Assembly: GCF_901933205.1 (NCBI RefSeq)
Contig: NC_044574.1
Span: forward strand, 45,231,609-45,295,608
From: Camarhynchus parvulus
Lineage: Eukaryota; Chordata; Aves; Passeriformes; Thraupidae
DNA length: 64,000 nt
Reading direction: 5' to 3'
Both the position numbers and the translations under genes were made by a program. Shown piece by piece: positions 52,016 through 64,000 of the stretch; position 1 is the first letter of the stretch, and each line of letters opens with the position of its first letter. The notes under the pieces are model-generated. The model worked only from the letters and a program-made list of their open reading frames with translations. It did no database searches and was not told the DNA's origin.

Positions 52016-52305
52016 TGCTGTCAATACTTTCCCTTGAACGTTTGTGGTATGAGTCTTTCAGCTGTCTGCTGAGAGCAAAAGAGTGGTTCTTCAAAAGTTT
52101 AATCTTGTTTTGAAAGGTTGTTAATTTGCCTTCATTGCTTTCATGTGTGTTTTAGTGGTGATATGCTGTTCATAAAGTACAAAGGTTTTTCTTTTAAGAG
52201 AAAAGAAAATTCTATTCCTGGATCTAAGGGGAAAAAACCCCAAACAGTTATAAGTTAAGTTGGAATGAAGGTGCTTGGATAGAAAGCATAATCAGTGTTG
52301 GTAAG

Positions 52306-52568
52306 AGAATTATAGAATCTGCTGAGTTGGAAGTGCCCCATCACTTAGTCCAACTCCTGGCCCTGCACAGGACACCCTGAGAGTCACACCACGTGCCCCA
52401 GTGCATTGTCCAAATGCTTTGTGATCTCAGATTCAGTGCTGTTACCACTTCCCCAGGGAGCTTGTTCAAATGTCCAACCACCCTCTGGGTGGAAAACCTT
52501 TTCTTAGTATCTGACCTAAACCTCCCCTGACTCAGCTGCATGCTGTTTCCTCAAGTCCTGTCGCAGGT
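52306..52568 (-). mobile_element. CR1-like fragment, minus orientation
   Basis: It opens with TATAGAATCTGCTGAGTTGG and continues with TCCAACTCCTGGCCCTGCAC, CCAGGGAGCTTGTTC and CTGGGTGGAAAACCTTTTCT, the familiar reverse-complement layout of an avian CR1 3' end. Moderately diverged. Confidence 0.8.
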
Positions 52569-55500
52569 CAAGAAAATGAAGAATTAAGGCAACTGGTGAC
52601 CATAATGTGAGTTAACTTTCATTTGTAACAGTATTCAAACACTAAATTGTTTAAAGAATTGGTGTTATTTCCCATTATCCTACTTTGATTTCATTGGTAA
52701 AGGATTCAATCTGTTTCTCCAAGCCAAGTCTGTTTTTCCAGTGACGGTAATAGGTGAATGATCTTTGTGCTCTTATCTTGACCTGTTGTGTTTCTTCTCC
52801 CCTCTCCAGTTCAAAAGAGGGAGTGATAGAAAATCAGCCTGGGGGGCACCTGGTATCCAGCCAGGGTGAAACCAATACAGTGCTGTAAAAATCTCGGTTG
52901 AATGCCCTTTGAATGTTATAAGTTGTGTCAAATAAAGTAGTGCACTTCTCTGTCATTGATGGATCAGCTAATGTAACTTTTAAAAAGTATGGTTTATTTT
53001 GGATTTAAATAATATTATTTCTAATATTATTTATTAGGAGCAACCAGAAAAAAAATGAAATAGCTAATAACTTCTGTCACATTCTAAGAGAGTAAAAGCT
53101 AGAAGTATCATTCAGGAATCTGACCCATTGTGAAGGAGCAGCAGGACATACTTTTCCACATCCCTAACGGGTGGAGCATTTATATCAAGAACTAAAAAGT
53201 TTCTGCATTTTGTTCCTATGATTCCAACAGGTAAGACATGATAAAAAAAAGTTAGGTCTGCTGGGTTTCTACTTGTAGAGGTTTTTTAATTGATCTTTGC
53301 AAGGAATGTGCCCAGGCTCACTTTGCAGAACTTGTCCATTGACTGCAGAGGGCGATACAGTACTTGCAAATTACTTGTGGATTCCTTTTTATTTGATTTC
53401 TGTATCTTATATTTGGAGGGAAAATTTCTTTAGTATTTAAATTCTATTAAAACTGTATGAACTAAGTTACCTTTCTGCTTGTGTGTTGAGTGAAGTAACT
53501 GCTCAAGAAAGGGCAAGTGCTTTGTCTTTTCAATTTTATTCAGCAAAGAAAGAAAACTGGGGGCACCTATATTGCAGTTGTTTAAGTTAGGACACATGTG
53601 AAATGTGCAAGGGCTCAGGAAAAGTAACTCGTCAGTGCAGAAGGATGTTTCACCAAGGTGCTATGATGGTCTTTTGTTGATAGAGAAAAGTAGGAAATGG
53701 ATATGTGCAATACTGCAGCATAATCATACTCTGATCATTGTCAGTAGCATGGGTTAATTAGCAGAACAGTAACTAAAGTATTAATGTTTTCCCTTTCCAA
53801 AGGAGATTTGTATTGTGTCTGCTGTGGCCAGGTAGCCATTGTTTCTTGTCCAGTGGAATAAATTCTGCTTTTCAGTACCATTTTTTTTTTTTTTGAAACC
53901 GAACTCCTACCTGTTTAAACTGAACTCCTACCTGTTTCTGGCTTTGAAATGGAGATCCAAAAAATGTTGCACATAGAACTGGACAGCTGTTGCATTTCCA
54001 TACCCGTTCATTTGTGAATTTTGAACATGTGAATTTTGCACTGGGAAGGGAATAACAGGCATGGTGAAGAAAGCTTCCCTTTTCAGCTGATAATCCTTCT
54101 CTGCTCTATTGATTTCTTTGCAAACAAGTATTGAATTGGAAAGCCCAGATTCAGGTCCCACGTATGTCTTCTTAGAAGAATGCCTTCATCTCCAGACCAG
54201 TAAGTAGCACCTGTAACTAATGAGGTGAAGCTGGTCTCTCTTGTGTAGCTGGCAAGGCAAATTTAACTTAATTCCAGCCTATATAATAGGAAGCAGCTGC
54301 TGCTGCTTTCTGCTCAGAGCTTGTTCCATCAAGTAGTTGCAGGTGTGCTGGCAGCTCTTTTAAAAGGATGGCATAATTAGTAGGTTCTTGTTGGATGTCC
54401 TATGGTATAGGTTTCAAATTGCATGCTGTGGTCAAGACTCCAGTTTCTGAGGGTCTGAAGATTATCTTCAGCTTTTCCTTTTCACTATGTTTATGGATTA
54501 AATTCTTATGCTTTTTCTGACTGCTTCCAAATTACTGCAAGAGGAAAGGTACTTGAAAAGTACAGAGTTTTTCTTGCTGCCTTTGTTAGTTCTTGTTAAA
54601 AGTCTATTAACTATATAACTACTTTTTAATCTCTTTTTCATAGTTTTCTATCAAGTCAAAGTTCTTCTTTGTATGTCACTTTTGATAGTAATTTCCTGCT
54701 AAATATCCAAGGAAGTTCTTGTATATATAAAAGTAAATATTATTCCCTGAATCTTAACTGTTTGTGGTGCAGAGAGGAAGAGATACTCCTACAAGTTCTC
54801 CTTAAAATATGGCAGACCTTTTTCTGTTGGTTCCAAAGTTTTCACAGAGTCATTACTGCAGGTATGCATCTTTCTTCTCTCATAGGGAGAGTGATTCTTT
54901 CATTTTCTTTGGGCTGTGTGCTGAAGTCAAACTGTATTCCTCAGGTGGTCATAGACACTGGCAGTCTGAGATGCTTTTCTATATGAGAGCTTTTCAGTAT
55001 TATTGGAAAGCTTAGAGACCATCATCCTTCTGCATGGGACTCGTAGGAAATGTATTTGGTGCTCTGAAGGAAATAATAATGATTTTTGGAGATCTAGTGC
55101 TGGCTTTTGCTCTTATTGAAGTCAGCAGGAGCTTTGCTGTTGACTTCTGTGAAAGTGAGATTAGGTCCTTTGTAATTTCATTTTCATGTTTCAACATAGG
55201 TGAGGATATATGCTGGGAAACAAACTGGGTTTAATTCTGACTTAGGGTGGAGAGTACCTGTGGTTAATGTGGAGTGTGACTTTGCATTCTGATGTGTGAA
55301 TTCTATATTTTACATTCCCTGAGTTCAGAAAATCACAAGTTACAGGTGGTGGTGCAGTGGCAGCAGCATTGGCATGGACCAAGAAAGTTTCAAGGGGGAA
55401 ATGTTTTTTTTGTCACCTGGTAATCTGAGTTCTAAAGCTTTGTTGTAAGGTAAGCTTTTGTTCAAACTATGTTATTACAGCAATATGGTGAGGATTTTTT

Positions 55501-56600
55501 TGTAGGAGAAGAGCAGGAAATTGAAGCTGATAGTTTTTTTAGACTCTGGAATGTCAAGTCTTTGGGTATGTGATTTCTATTGCTGAAGGTGATGGCATTT
55601 CTCTGGCTTTGGTCACTGTATAACTGGCTAAAAATTGCATGGGACAGCATGATTAGTGCCTCATGGAATGCTGTATGTCTAATTTATAATAATTTTCATT
55701 GATGTATCATTTCTTACCTGCTGGTACCATCAGAGCATGGTGGGTTTTGATACTTAAGAGAAGAAAGCTGAATTTTCTGGCAAAGAGGGTGTGGCAGTTG
55801 TGCATCAAACTTTTAAGTAAATGCTGAGTTTAACCGCTGCCAGCCCAGGTGCTTTGTGCTGGTGCTCAGAGCTGTCCATTTCCTACAAGTCTCTTAGATC
55901 ACAATTGCACATTTTGGAGTTGTGTGACACTTTCTGGGGTGGGAAGAAAGGTGGAGTGATTCTTGCTAGCATGTTACAGATGTGATAGAGGGTTCAAATG
56001 GGCCTGTTTTGGATCCACATAGGGCCAGCTCAGCTTCTGCCGCATGTTTTTGTCAACTGGTGTGCAGAGAAATCTGAATGTCTTGGTAGGATGAGGTCTT
56101 CCCTCAGAAAATTCTGACTGTGCGTAATTGTATGTTGCACTACTATTCTCCTCAACTGAACCTGTGGTTCACTTTGAGGACACCCAGTTTGTTCCTCAGA
56201 GCAGTATAGATCCTAAAGATCACTGTGCTGCAACAGTGCAAAACTGGACTATGGGAGTTTAGGAGCTTTGCTGCAGCAGTAGTACCAGGCAGCAGTAGTG
56301 TGGTGGAATTTGCTTCAAATAACCTCCTCTGCTTGAAGGCTTGTGAAACCTTACCAGGCTTGTTTTCTCCTTGCTGTGCATGTGAATTTCTCCTTATTGG
56401 GGGCATGGGTTAGGGGAGGTTTTGTTCATTGTGGAAATTCTTGGAGATTTTGTTTCAGTGAAGAGTCAATTAAATAACAGTTAAAATGGAGAAATGACTT
56501 ATTGTCATTACTGGAAGGGAGTTTCACTTTTTGCTTTGCAGATCTGGAACTTCTGCTGTATTTCTGAGAGTAATCTTTTATATTTATTAGATACTGTGTT
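52569..56600. other. Intergenic interval upstream of the radial spoke gene
   Basis: I could not support any coding exon here. A stretch at about 55105-55170 (TTGAAGTCAGCAGGAGCTTT and neighbours) resembles an old, widespread amniote interspersed repeat, which I cannot name with certainty. The rest reads as unique AT-rich sequence. Confidence 0.5.
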
Positions 56601-56609
56601 CAATTTCAC

Positions 56610-59600
56610 ACTGATTATGTATAAAGGTTTTATTGTTACATGAAGGTGAGCAAGTGCAAGTACTTCAAGATGATTAAAAACTTCATTCCTTATTTTGGTT
56701 TTCCATAGCTGTGTGTGTCACAGCACTTTCATTGTAGAGAATGGATTCTTTCATTCCCCCCCCCCCACTATGGTAAGCCCTCTAGTCTGCAGCAGTGGTG
56801 TAGAACAGGGTATAATGATTCAGCAGTATTTTACCAAAACTATCTAAATCATGTGGAAATAGAGAACCAGTCCTGACACTTTAACCTTTCAAACAGTTTG
56901 GAGGAGGAGAGAAGCATATCCTTTGCTATTTATCAAATAATTATAAAATAAATATTCTAAAACCAAAATCCTTCAGAAGTGTAGATGGAATTGTTTCCAT
57001 TGGAAACTGTAAATAAATGGCTACAGGGTTTTGTGGACGTTAGGGATGTATAGAAGAGGTTTAAGTATTACTACCATTAGTCATATATGTAGGTTCAACC
57101 TAATTCTTTACAGGAGGAGCTTGCCATGTTAGACTCCATGAATATGACATTCTACTCAAAAATCCATTTTCATATTGCAGTCCTGTCATGAAATTCATGC
57201 TACTGAATATGACTTTAAAAAAATTCAACTTTTAAGGCCATGTTGCTTTTCAACAACACCCAATCAAGTTGTCCTATATTATGGTGTTCTGACTGTGTGA
57301 TGTGTAATAATGGACATGTTTGAGGATAGCACTGTACTCAAAATTGTGTGTTTAAATTGTATTCACTGAGTTAATTATGCAATTGCATTCTTAATTGGAA
57401 ATAATAATCAAAGTGTAATGGGGAAGTAAGCCTATAAAGTTGACTTTGATTTCCATTAAAGAGAAATCCATCTTTATCCTTGAGCTTTCACAAAATGCCA
57501 TTAGATCAGCCATTTTATCTGGAAATAATTTCTACAAATTCAGACACTCTTTGTAAATTTGATGTCTGTGATCAGTATCCATTGTTGCAGACAATTTTGT
57601 CCCATTTTCTTTTTTCCAGACTTGTAGAACTTCCTGTAAACAATCTTCTCCTAGTAACAAGCATGCTCTCTTCAAAACTGCTTTTGTTTTCTTCTTTGTT
57701 TTCCTTTTTATTATGTTGGATACAGCTTTTATTTTCAGTTAGTTGTTTAGTCACCATGTCCTTTTTCTCCTCTATGAAAAGCACAAGATAAACAAAGCAA
57801 AAATTTGCATCAGCATTTGAAGTACTATATTTAGGGGAAGTAAACAGGAGTACCTATGAAGTGTCTCAGAGATGTTTCTCCTTACTTTATATTAACAACT
57901 TTGCAATGTCTTGTCTTTCCATCCTGTTTTACATATAAATACATTTTCCATAGAAAATACAGTGTGAATTTAGATAGTACTGCAGATTCTATTAGTCTGT
58001 TTTTCTTGCAAAATATTTATAGAACCATTCTAAACAGTATCTTGCTCACCTGCATTTGAAACTTGTTTCCATCTATGCTTTGTTGATGAAAACAGCTTCT
58101 TTAGCTGCCAGTGTTAATAAGTGTTCAAAGCATTCATATTAAAACATAATTTTTTTTTTTCATTCCTTTGTCAAAATATGAAAAAAACCATTGTTTCCAG
58201 GTAATAAAATGTAAGAGCATCGGAAAATGTGCCCTTAAGTATGTAAAACTTTGGGGCTCTGACGTTTCACTTAGAGCTGTCTGGAGTGAGACTGAGAACT
58301 CTTTGATCCTTGGAGTTAACATGCATGGGGTAAAATGTTTGGGATTTAAAAAGACATTACAATCCATGCATTGAGCAAGGATTGCTGAAGTGAATGCCTG
58401 GGAAATTCCGTCATCATATACTATAAATTAGGCATCTCTTCAGGCTTTAGTCACCTTTCTTATAACAGAAAGGGGTCATGATTAACTGTTTCAGACTCCA
58501 AATTTATTGATGTTCTACTGAAGAAGGCAACTTTCTGCCTTTTCCTTTACTGTCCAAATAAATGAGTAGGGCTTGTTTTCCAAAGAGCAGGTGCTGGAGC
58601 ACAAATCCTTTATGTTTGCTGGGTAGAGCTCACTAGGTTAGAAACCTGAATTCAGCTCCCTTCAGGCTGAGACTCAAACCATATTCCTCTCATCTACATA
58701 GGGGAACTGGATCTGTTGGAGGGGACTTGGGTACGTTCCAAAAGTCTGCTATCCTTTTCCTAGCTTAATATTCCAAGTTGTTCTTTTCATCTTTGATGAA
58801 GTGAAGCCATGATCTTGGACTACACATCTGAGTGATTTCTTAGGAGATTCCAGTACCATCAATGAAAAGATGAAAACAATGAGTGGTAATACTTGACAGC
58901 CAGCAGTGGTTTTCCAGGATACAGTAATAACTGAAAGTAGAAAACTTGGAGACCAAAAAGTCCAGGCAATAAAATAATTCACAATAGAGCTTATACTTCT
59001 CTGTAAGGACTTTAGGTCCAAGCACTGTCTGTTAGTCCTGCAGTGGTTTGCTTCCTGAAGTGACTATGATTTCATTCAGAGGGCCAAACTGCCTTGTAGA
59101 GTTCCTTAGTTATCTCAGAGAGACAGTTATGGCTCAAAAATCTTGTCTGAAAGGAATCCACATTACATTTTTTTCATTTACGATATTTCACAGAAGGACA
59201 TACTAAGCTCATGCATTAAAAAAAAAAAACCACGTAACTTTTCGTACAGATATAAATGTGTGAAGCAGTAAGAATGATGCTTTGAGTTTAAAAAAAGAAA
59301 AACAAGCATATTACTTACAATGTGGTGTATTTACAGATGAAAATAAATCATAACAGGAAAACTTCCAGCAGTCTTAACGTGCCTGCTACCTTGCATTTCC
59401 ACTCTTGTTGACAGCGTGTGGTAATTGGTGCTTTGGGTTGAGATAATTATTAATAAATGCAACTGTGTGTTGTGAGGTGCTGCTTTACCTGCTGCTTTGA
59501 GACAAGCATCAAAACCTTTGTGAATAGGTTTAGACACTTTGTTATTTGTATTCAAAAGAATATAATGGCTGTGGAATTCTGAGTTAACAGGTTTAATTAT

Positions 59601-62600
59601 GCCCCATATGACACTGAATTAGCTTATCCAGCACTAGAAGACACATTGTATTAGTATTCTTCTTTCTGTGGGGATGAAAATAGTGTCTAGGTGGTTTCAT
59701 TACCAGGTTTGTGAATGCTCGAGCTGTTTTTAAAAGGCACTTCTTCAGCCTGAGATCTTGGAGACTCAAAGCTTCTTTTAATATGCAATCCAGGGCTTGA
59801 AATTTATTTGAATGAGGTATAGATTTTGTATTGATCTCTGTATATTGAGCAATTCTTGCCATGTATTCTTAATTGACCTTTCAATCTGTGTATGAAATAA
59901 TTTTGTGATCAGAAAGTTAACATTTTTTAACCAAGCAGTAATAAAACTGGATTATTTTGACATTGTACTTAAAAAAATAAGGTCCAGTTTTAAATTGTGT
60001 AGTTCATGTTGCCTTTCTCTTCATTTGCTTAATACTGAAGTACAACAAAAATGAGGGAAAAAAGAGTTTTGAATACAAGTGTTAGTACTTTGAATTTTAC
60101 ATCTCTTAATACTAACATTTTTACAGGTTTCTGTCTGAGTCATGAGAACACAGAAATCCAAATATAATAAGAATCAGGACACAGTAATGGCAAAGTTGCC
60201 ATGTATCTTATTTTTGGGAAACAGTGTAGTTTCTGAAATTCTGGATCTTTTCTAGAAGTTGTATTTCTTCCCCAAGCATTACCTGCTCCCCTTTTCAATT
60301 GTGGTCCTAGGCATTTCTTGAAAGCTGCCTCTCTTGACCCAGGTGTATCTTCCACCTGCAGCCGATAGGCTGTTCATTTCCTCTAAGCATGTGCTATAAA
60401 TTCATTTACCAACAACTATCTTCCATTCCATCTCCTCTTCCTGACTGTGGAACTTGCCCTTGAGTGAGTCTGAGAGCTCGTAACTTAGGGTCTATGAGCT
60501 CTATTCACCTGGGGTGAGGAATGGAAATTTAATTATTAATTTCCTGCTAGGGGGAGCTCAGTTACTCTATTATGGAGTTTGTCCTCTCTCATCTCTTCCT
60601 GCACATAAGGTCACAAATTACCTTTTGCCCTGATTTGAGATTTTTGGTCCAGTGTTAACCGAAAAGTCATTCAGAAAGCTTGCCTATTTTCATTCTAGTT
60701 TAATTATACAGAAGTTAGTACCTGAATTATGGGGAAAAGGGCATTTTTTAGCAAAAAACCACTAAATGTGTCACTGTTTGAAGATACTGTATTTAAATAA
60801 GCCCCGTTTATAACTGAAATTAATTTATACATTTTATTTTGGACAAAGGGAGAGGAAGAGAAATAGTCATAATAATTTCTGAATGGATACAATTGTACTT
60901 AGAAGGCTATCTTCAACAAGTTTGAATCAGAACAGCTCTATTGCAATCCATAAAACTGCATCCCTTTGGTAGATGAAAATCTGTGGTATTCTTGTCTTGC
61001 TATCTTTTTCCTTTCCAACTTTCTTGACCTATTTTAATTCTAAAGTGAAGGATCAAGAGTCTTTTGAGATGAGCAGATAAGATTAAAGTGGCAAAGTGAT
61101 GGATGTTTTTACTAATCAACAAGTTGATTAAGTCTCAGGAAAGGCAAACAGATTTGACTAATAATATTCCAGAAGACATTGAAACACTATGCCTAAAAGT
61201 CAGCAGTAAAGGCAATAGTTATTTTACTCGTAGAGGGGACCTTGCTGAAAGAGGTTGGGATTGCAGTGCCAATAGCTGTGTTCCTAAAATGGATTTCCTG
61301 AATCAGAGCTTTCTGCATTAACAACAGTTACCAGAGAGGATGCTGAGACTTTTCTGGTAGGTTTCCCAGAGGGATCAAGGCAAAATCATGGTGAGTTTAC
61401 AAAAATTGAAAAAGACCTGGTTTGACTCTCACTGAATGTTTGCAGTCTTTCAGTTTCAGCTGGCTAGATCCCTTCTGGTTCTGAGATTCAATGAAAGGAC
61501 GATGAACACAGGATGCAAAAGTTATAGAAAACATTTCTCTAGCTAGGTGTAATGTATTTTCAGGAGCATAAGTTTTGTCTAGTAGTGCATCTGTTTCTGT
61601 AAACAGCCTGTAGTGTGAAGTAATAGGGTTTAGAAGCAGTCATTGCTTGATGAAGGAATATAATTTATTTCTTGTCAGAAACAATAAAGGGTCTACCATG
61701 TCTAGTTTATATTATTCAAACCTTGAAATCTGTTAAATCAGTAGGTACACAACAGTAAAAGATAAAAAGGAAACATTAGTTTCCTGGTTATTTGGTTATT
61801 TCCTGGTTATGGTTATTTCATGTGTTGCATCTGAACGTGTAAGATCTGATGTTCAAACAGTCCTTCAGTCTCTCTTTAAATGCTGCAAGTACTTTTTTCT
61901 CCATTATTTTAAATATATTTATGTGAACATCAGTTAAGCTCCCTTCTGCCTCAATTAAATGTGTTTAACAAGTAATCAGTCTGAATTAACAGCAGGAGAT
62001 GTCATGCCATTCATATATTGATAACAGATGTGTTCAGATAATTCTGTGCATGTATCTGGCAGTGAAGGGAAACTGCTGTGATTCACCTGCTTCCTGGGAG
62101 AAGACTTGGGGCTCACATCATCTTAATTAAGCCTTTTTGCTTTAGGCTTCTGACACTTAGGATGAAGTTAAATAATAGCTCATTAGTTTCTGTGTATCAA
62201 ATGCTTGTCCTAATGGAGCATTTACATCTCATCTATGAAGAAGGGCCTTTGAAAGGAAAATCTTGAAAGATTGTTTTGCTAATACCTTTAGGGAAAGAGT
62301 GGAAAATGTTTTAACAAATGAATAGTAAATAAATTATTTGATTCCCAAACCTCAAACCCCAGAAATCAGCTGCTTGGAAGTATTCAATCTTCATTTAACA
62401 GATACAGGAGTAAATATAACAGGGAATAGCTATGTGTGAAAATGTTTACTTGTTATGGATTTTGTCAGCCTTTATTTTAGTTTTTTGTTTAGTCTAGCTT
62501 TTTAGTCAATTAGAATGTTTGCCCTTACAGTTCCCTCCCTTGACTTCATTGTAATCACTGTTTTGTGTTTCTCTAAAATTGGACACTGCCCATTTGCTTA

Positions 62601-62869
62601 ATGTGAAGGAGTAGCTGGGCTAGCAAATTGTATGCCTATTCTATTTGTATGGGAGATTTGAATCTCCAAAGAGAGTGAAGCCTTGTAGAGGATTAGCTCT
62701 AGTTCTAGATTTAAAAGTGTGGGCTGATTCTGCCGTGACTGAATGAGTTTTGGAAATTGAAAGCAAATCTGAAACTAAATAAATGTTTTCTGTCCTTCAC
62801 CTTTTTGTAAATATCGCGCACCAGGGCAGCATTTGCTCACTGTCTGGTTTGATGTCACAAATGTTTATG
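56610..62869 (-). CDS. Unrecognised gene, 3' part (six phase-compatible exons)
   Basis: Six minus-strand exons chain together: 62801-62869, 60722-60761, 60283-60355, 59704-59837, 58050-58104, 57572-57771. All have GT-AG boundaries; phases agree at all five joins. The first needs two bases from an exon to the right. They encode about 190 residues ending in TGA at 57572-57574. Segments include DIKPDSEQMLPWCAIFTK, GFLLKNALFPIIQ, VEDTPGSREAAFKKCLGPQL, FQALDCILKEALSLQDLRLK, KTARAFTNL and LKKLFSSTKHRWKQVSNAEE. The C-terminal exon is polar and lysine/glutamate-rich, ending KRKWDKIVCNNGY. A helical, basic, possibly nuclear protein is my reading, with no family assigned. A minus-strand AATAAA at 56629-56634 could end the transcript. 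The individual acceptors at 60761 and 58104 are modest, so exon edges may shift. Confidence 0.5.
56755..56767. repeat. Poly-C homopolymer
   Basis: About 12 consecutive C residues; noted as a simple repeat in the putative 3' UTR of the unrecognised gene. Confidence 0.8.
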
Positions 62870-64000
62870 CTGTAAAAACCTCACCAGTGGACAGTTCACT
62901 CAACCTCCTGGGAAAAGTGGAAGATTTCCTTATGTTACTTGGGATTTATATATTTATGGCATATAATCTAGATGCTGTCTGATGAGACACCGTGAGACAA
63001 AATAAGAAGCGAAAGATCTGACTGATGGTGCTGTTTGTGACTAAAGAATTCATTATTGAAATATTTTATTCTTTTCCAACAAGATGAATTGCAGAAATTA
63101 GAGACATTTCTTTAGAGATGTACTTCTGAACTTCATATAGAGGGCAATTAGGAAAACTCTGTAGCTTTTGGGAAGCTGCGAGAACAAACATTATTTCTGA
63201 GATGGCTCTGCATGCAAAATCAAGGAGCTCTTATCCTTTTGTCATTAAGTAGTTTTGTCTTGTGATTACAGGTGCATTTGCTTTATTTTTTGTGGTAATG
63301 TGCATACAGATGGGAACACCAGCCCACATCTTACCTGTAGAAGGTAGGAATTAATTTTTACAACAGGTGCTGGGCCAACTGGCACCTGTGTTAGCGTGTG
63401 GCATTTTCTTGCATTGAGATTGTGTAATTATGGCAGGAGCACTCTTTATATGACTTAGAGTACAGATACTCTAATATACTCAGCTCCTCTTGTAGAAGAT
63501 ATTTTATATTTGATGTATATAATTTCTGTTACTTGTCTGTTAGTTTCAGGTGAAATGGCTTTAATCTTGAGTGCAAGATTCTCAAAATGGTAGCAAGAAT
63601 CGATTTATGGTTGATTGATGGTCAATGTTTCGAGCATCTTCAAGTCCAATTCTTGAGTCGTAAGTGAAGAGCAGATAGCATCAATATGCTGATATTAACA
63701 TTAACCATCTGGAAGATTCAGCTGAACTGAACTCTTTTCTCTGCTAATTGTTTTTTCCCGTACCAAGTGAATTTGCTAAAATGAGTAAATGAAAAGACAA
63801 AATGTAACACTGCTTAGGGCAGGTGGGCCATGCAGTAATATAGTTTTACTGTTAAAATTATTAAACCAGTAAACTAGTTGTGGATATGATCCTTCTTTAA
63901 AGCACACACAAATCCACACACATATTGTGGATGGTAATTCATCAAATTGGTCTGCTTTTAAATAGAAATGGTTCTGTGCAGTTTGTGATGAACAGGATTA
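62870..64000. other. Right edge, no supported exon
   Basis: A strong minus-strand donor (CTACAG then GTAAGA) lies at 63332. Its upstream frames are closed by stops in the phase the next exon would need, so I cannot join it to the unrecognised gene. It might be a noncoding 5' exon. Nothing else is supported here. Confidence 0.4.

Noticed and set aside
53928..54161. 77-codon minus-strand frame
   Set aside because: Isolated, no splice-site support and no family resemblance; typical chance frame for this composition.
58134..58374. Overlapping frames on both strands (77 and 68 codons)
   Set aside because: No usable splice sites in the right phase and no recognisable protein character.
59480..59550. 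Exon-like minus-strand segment (KVSKPIHKGFDACLKAA) with a GTAAAG donor
   Set aside because: It lies between two exons of the unrecognised gene but its start and end phases do not fit either neighbour; could be an alternative exon, but I cannot support it.
60610..60660. Possible minus-strand exon ending at a GTAATT donor near 60620
   Set aside because: In the phase needed by the next exon it runs into a stop codon with no acceptor in between.

Overview
This is a vertebrate nuclear window, most likely from a bird. CR1 retrotransposon 3' fragments, a solo endogenous-retrovirus LTR, split genes with GT-AG introns and AT-rich introns between CpG-rich promoters all point that way. Every gene I can support is on the minus strand, head to tail. 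Exon joins were worked out by hand from splice sites and reading phase. Family matches rest on remembered vertebrate proteins, not on a search.

Layout from left to right (each gene reads right to left). (1) 932-~4050: the 5' end of BDH2, with a probable noncoding first exon, the start-codon exon and the next coding exon; the rest lies left of the window. (2) ~5860-43735: a complete CENPE gene for the kinetochore kinesin CENP-E. I place 46 coding exons whose lengths sum to 7,281 nt (2,426 codons plus stop), with phases agreeing at every junction. (3) ~44490-51251: a complete six-exon radial spoke head gene of the RSPH4A/RSPH6A family, 563 codons, in a CpG-rich promoter context. (4) ~56600-62869: six phase-compatible minus-strand exons forming the 3' part of a gene I do not recognise, whose 5' part probably lies beyond 64000.

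The most unusual structure is inside CENPE. Between about 16.9 and 24.3 kb the coiled-coil exons are tandemly duplicated: two near-identical four-exon units (292 codons each) plus a third truncated unit that keeps one good exon and a broken relic of another. Exons and their immediate flanks are almost identical between copies, while the introns between them have diverged and differ in length. That mosaic suggests gene conversion. The duplicated region contributes 661 of the 2,426 residues.

Other points: a probable GC-AG intron and a candidate 27-nt microexon in CENPE; a 625-bp solo LTR with a clean 6-bp target duplication; an orphan open exon-like block on the plus strand inside an RSPH intron; and candidate cell-cycle (CHR/CCAAT) and ZNF143-type promoter motifs. 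I saw no tRNA, rRNA or CRISPR array.
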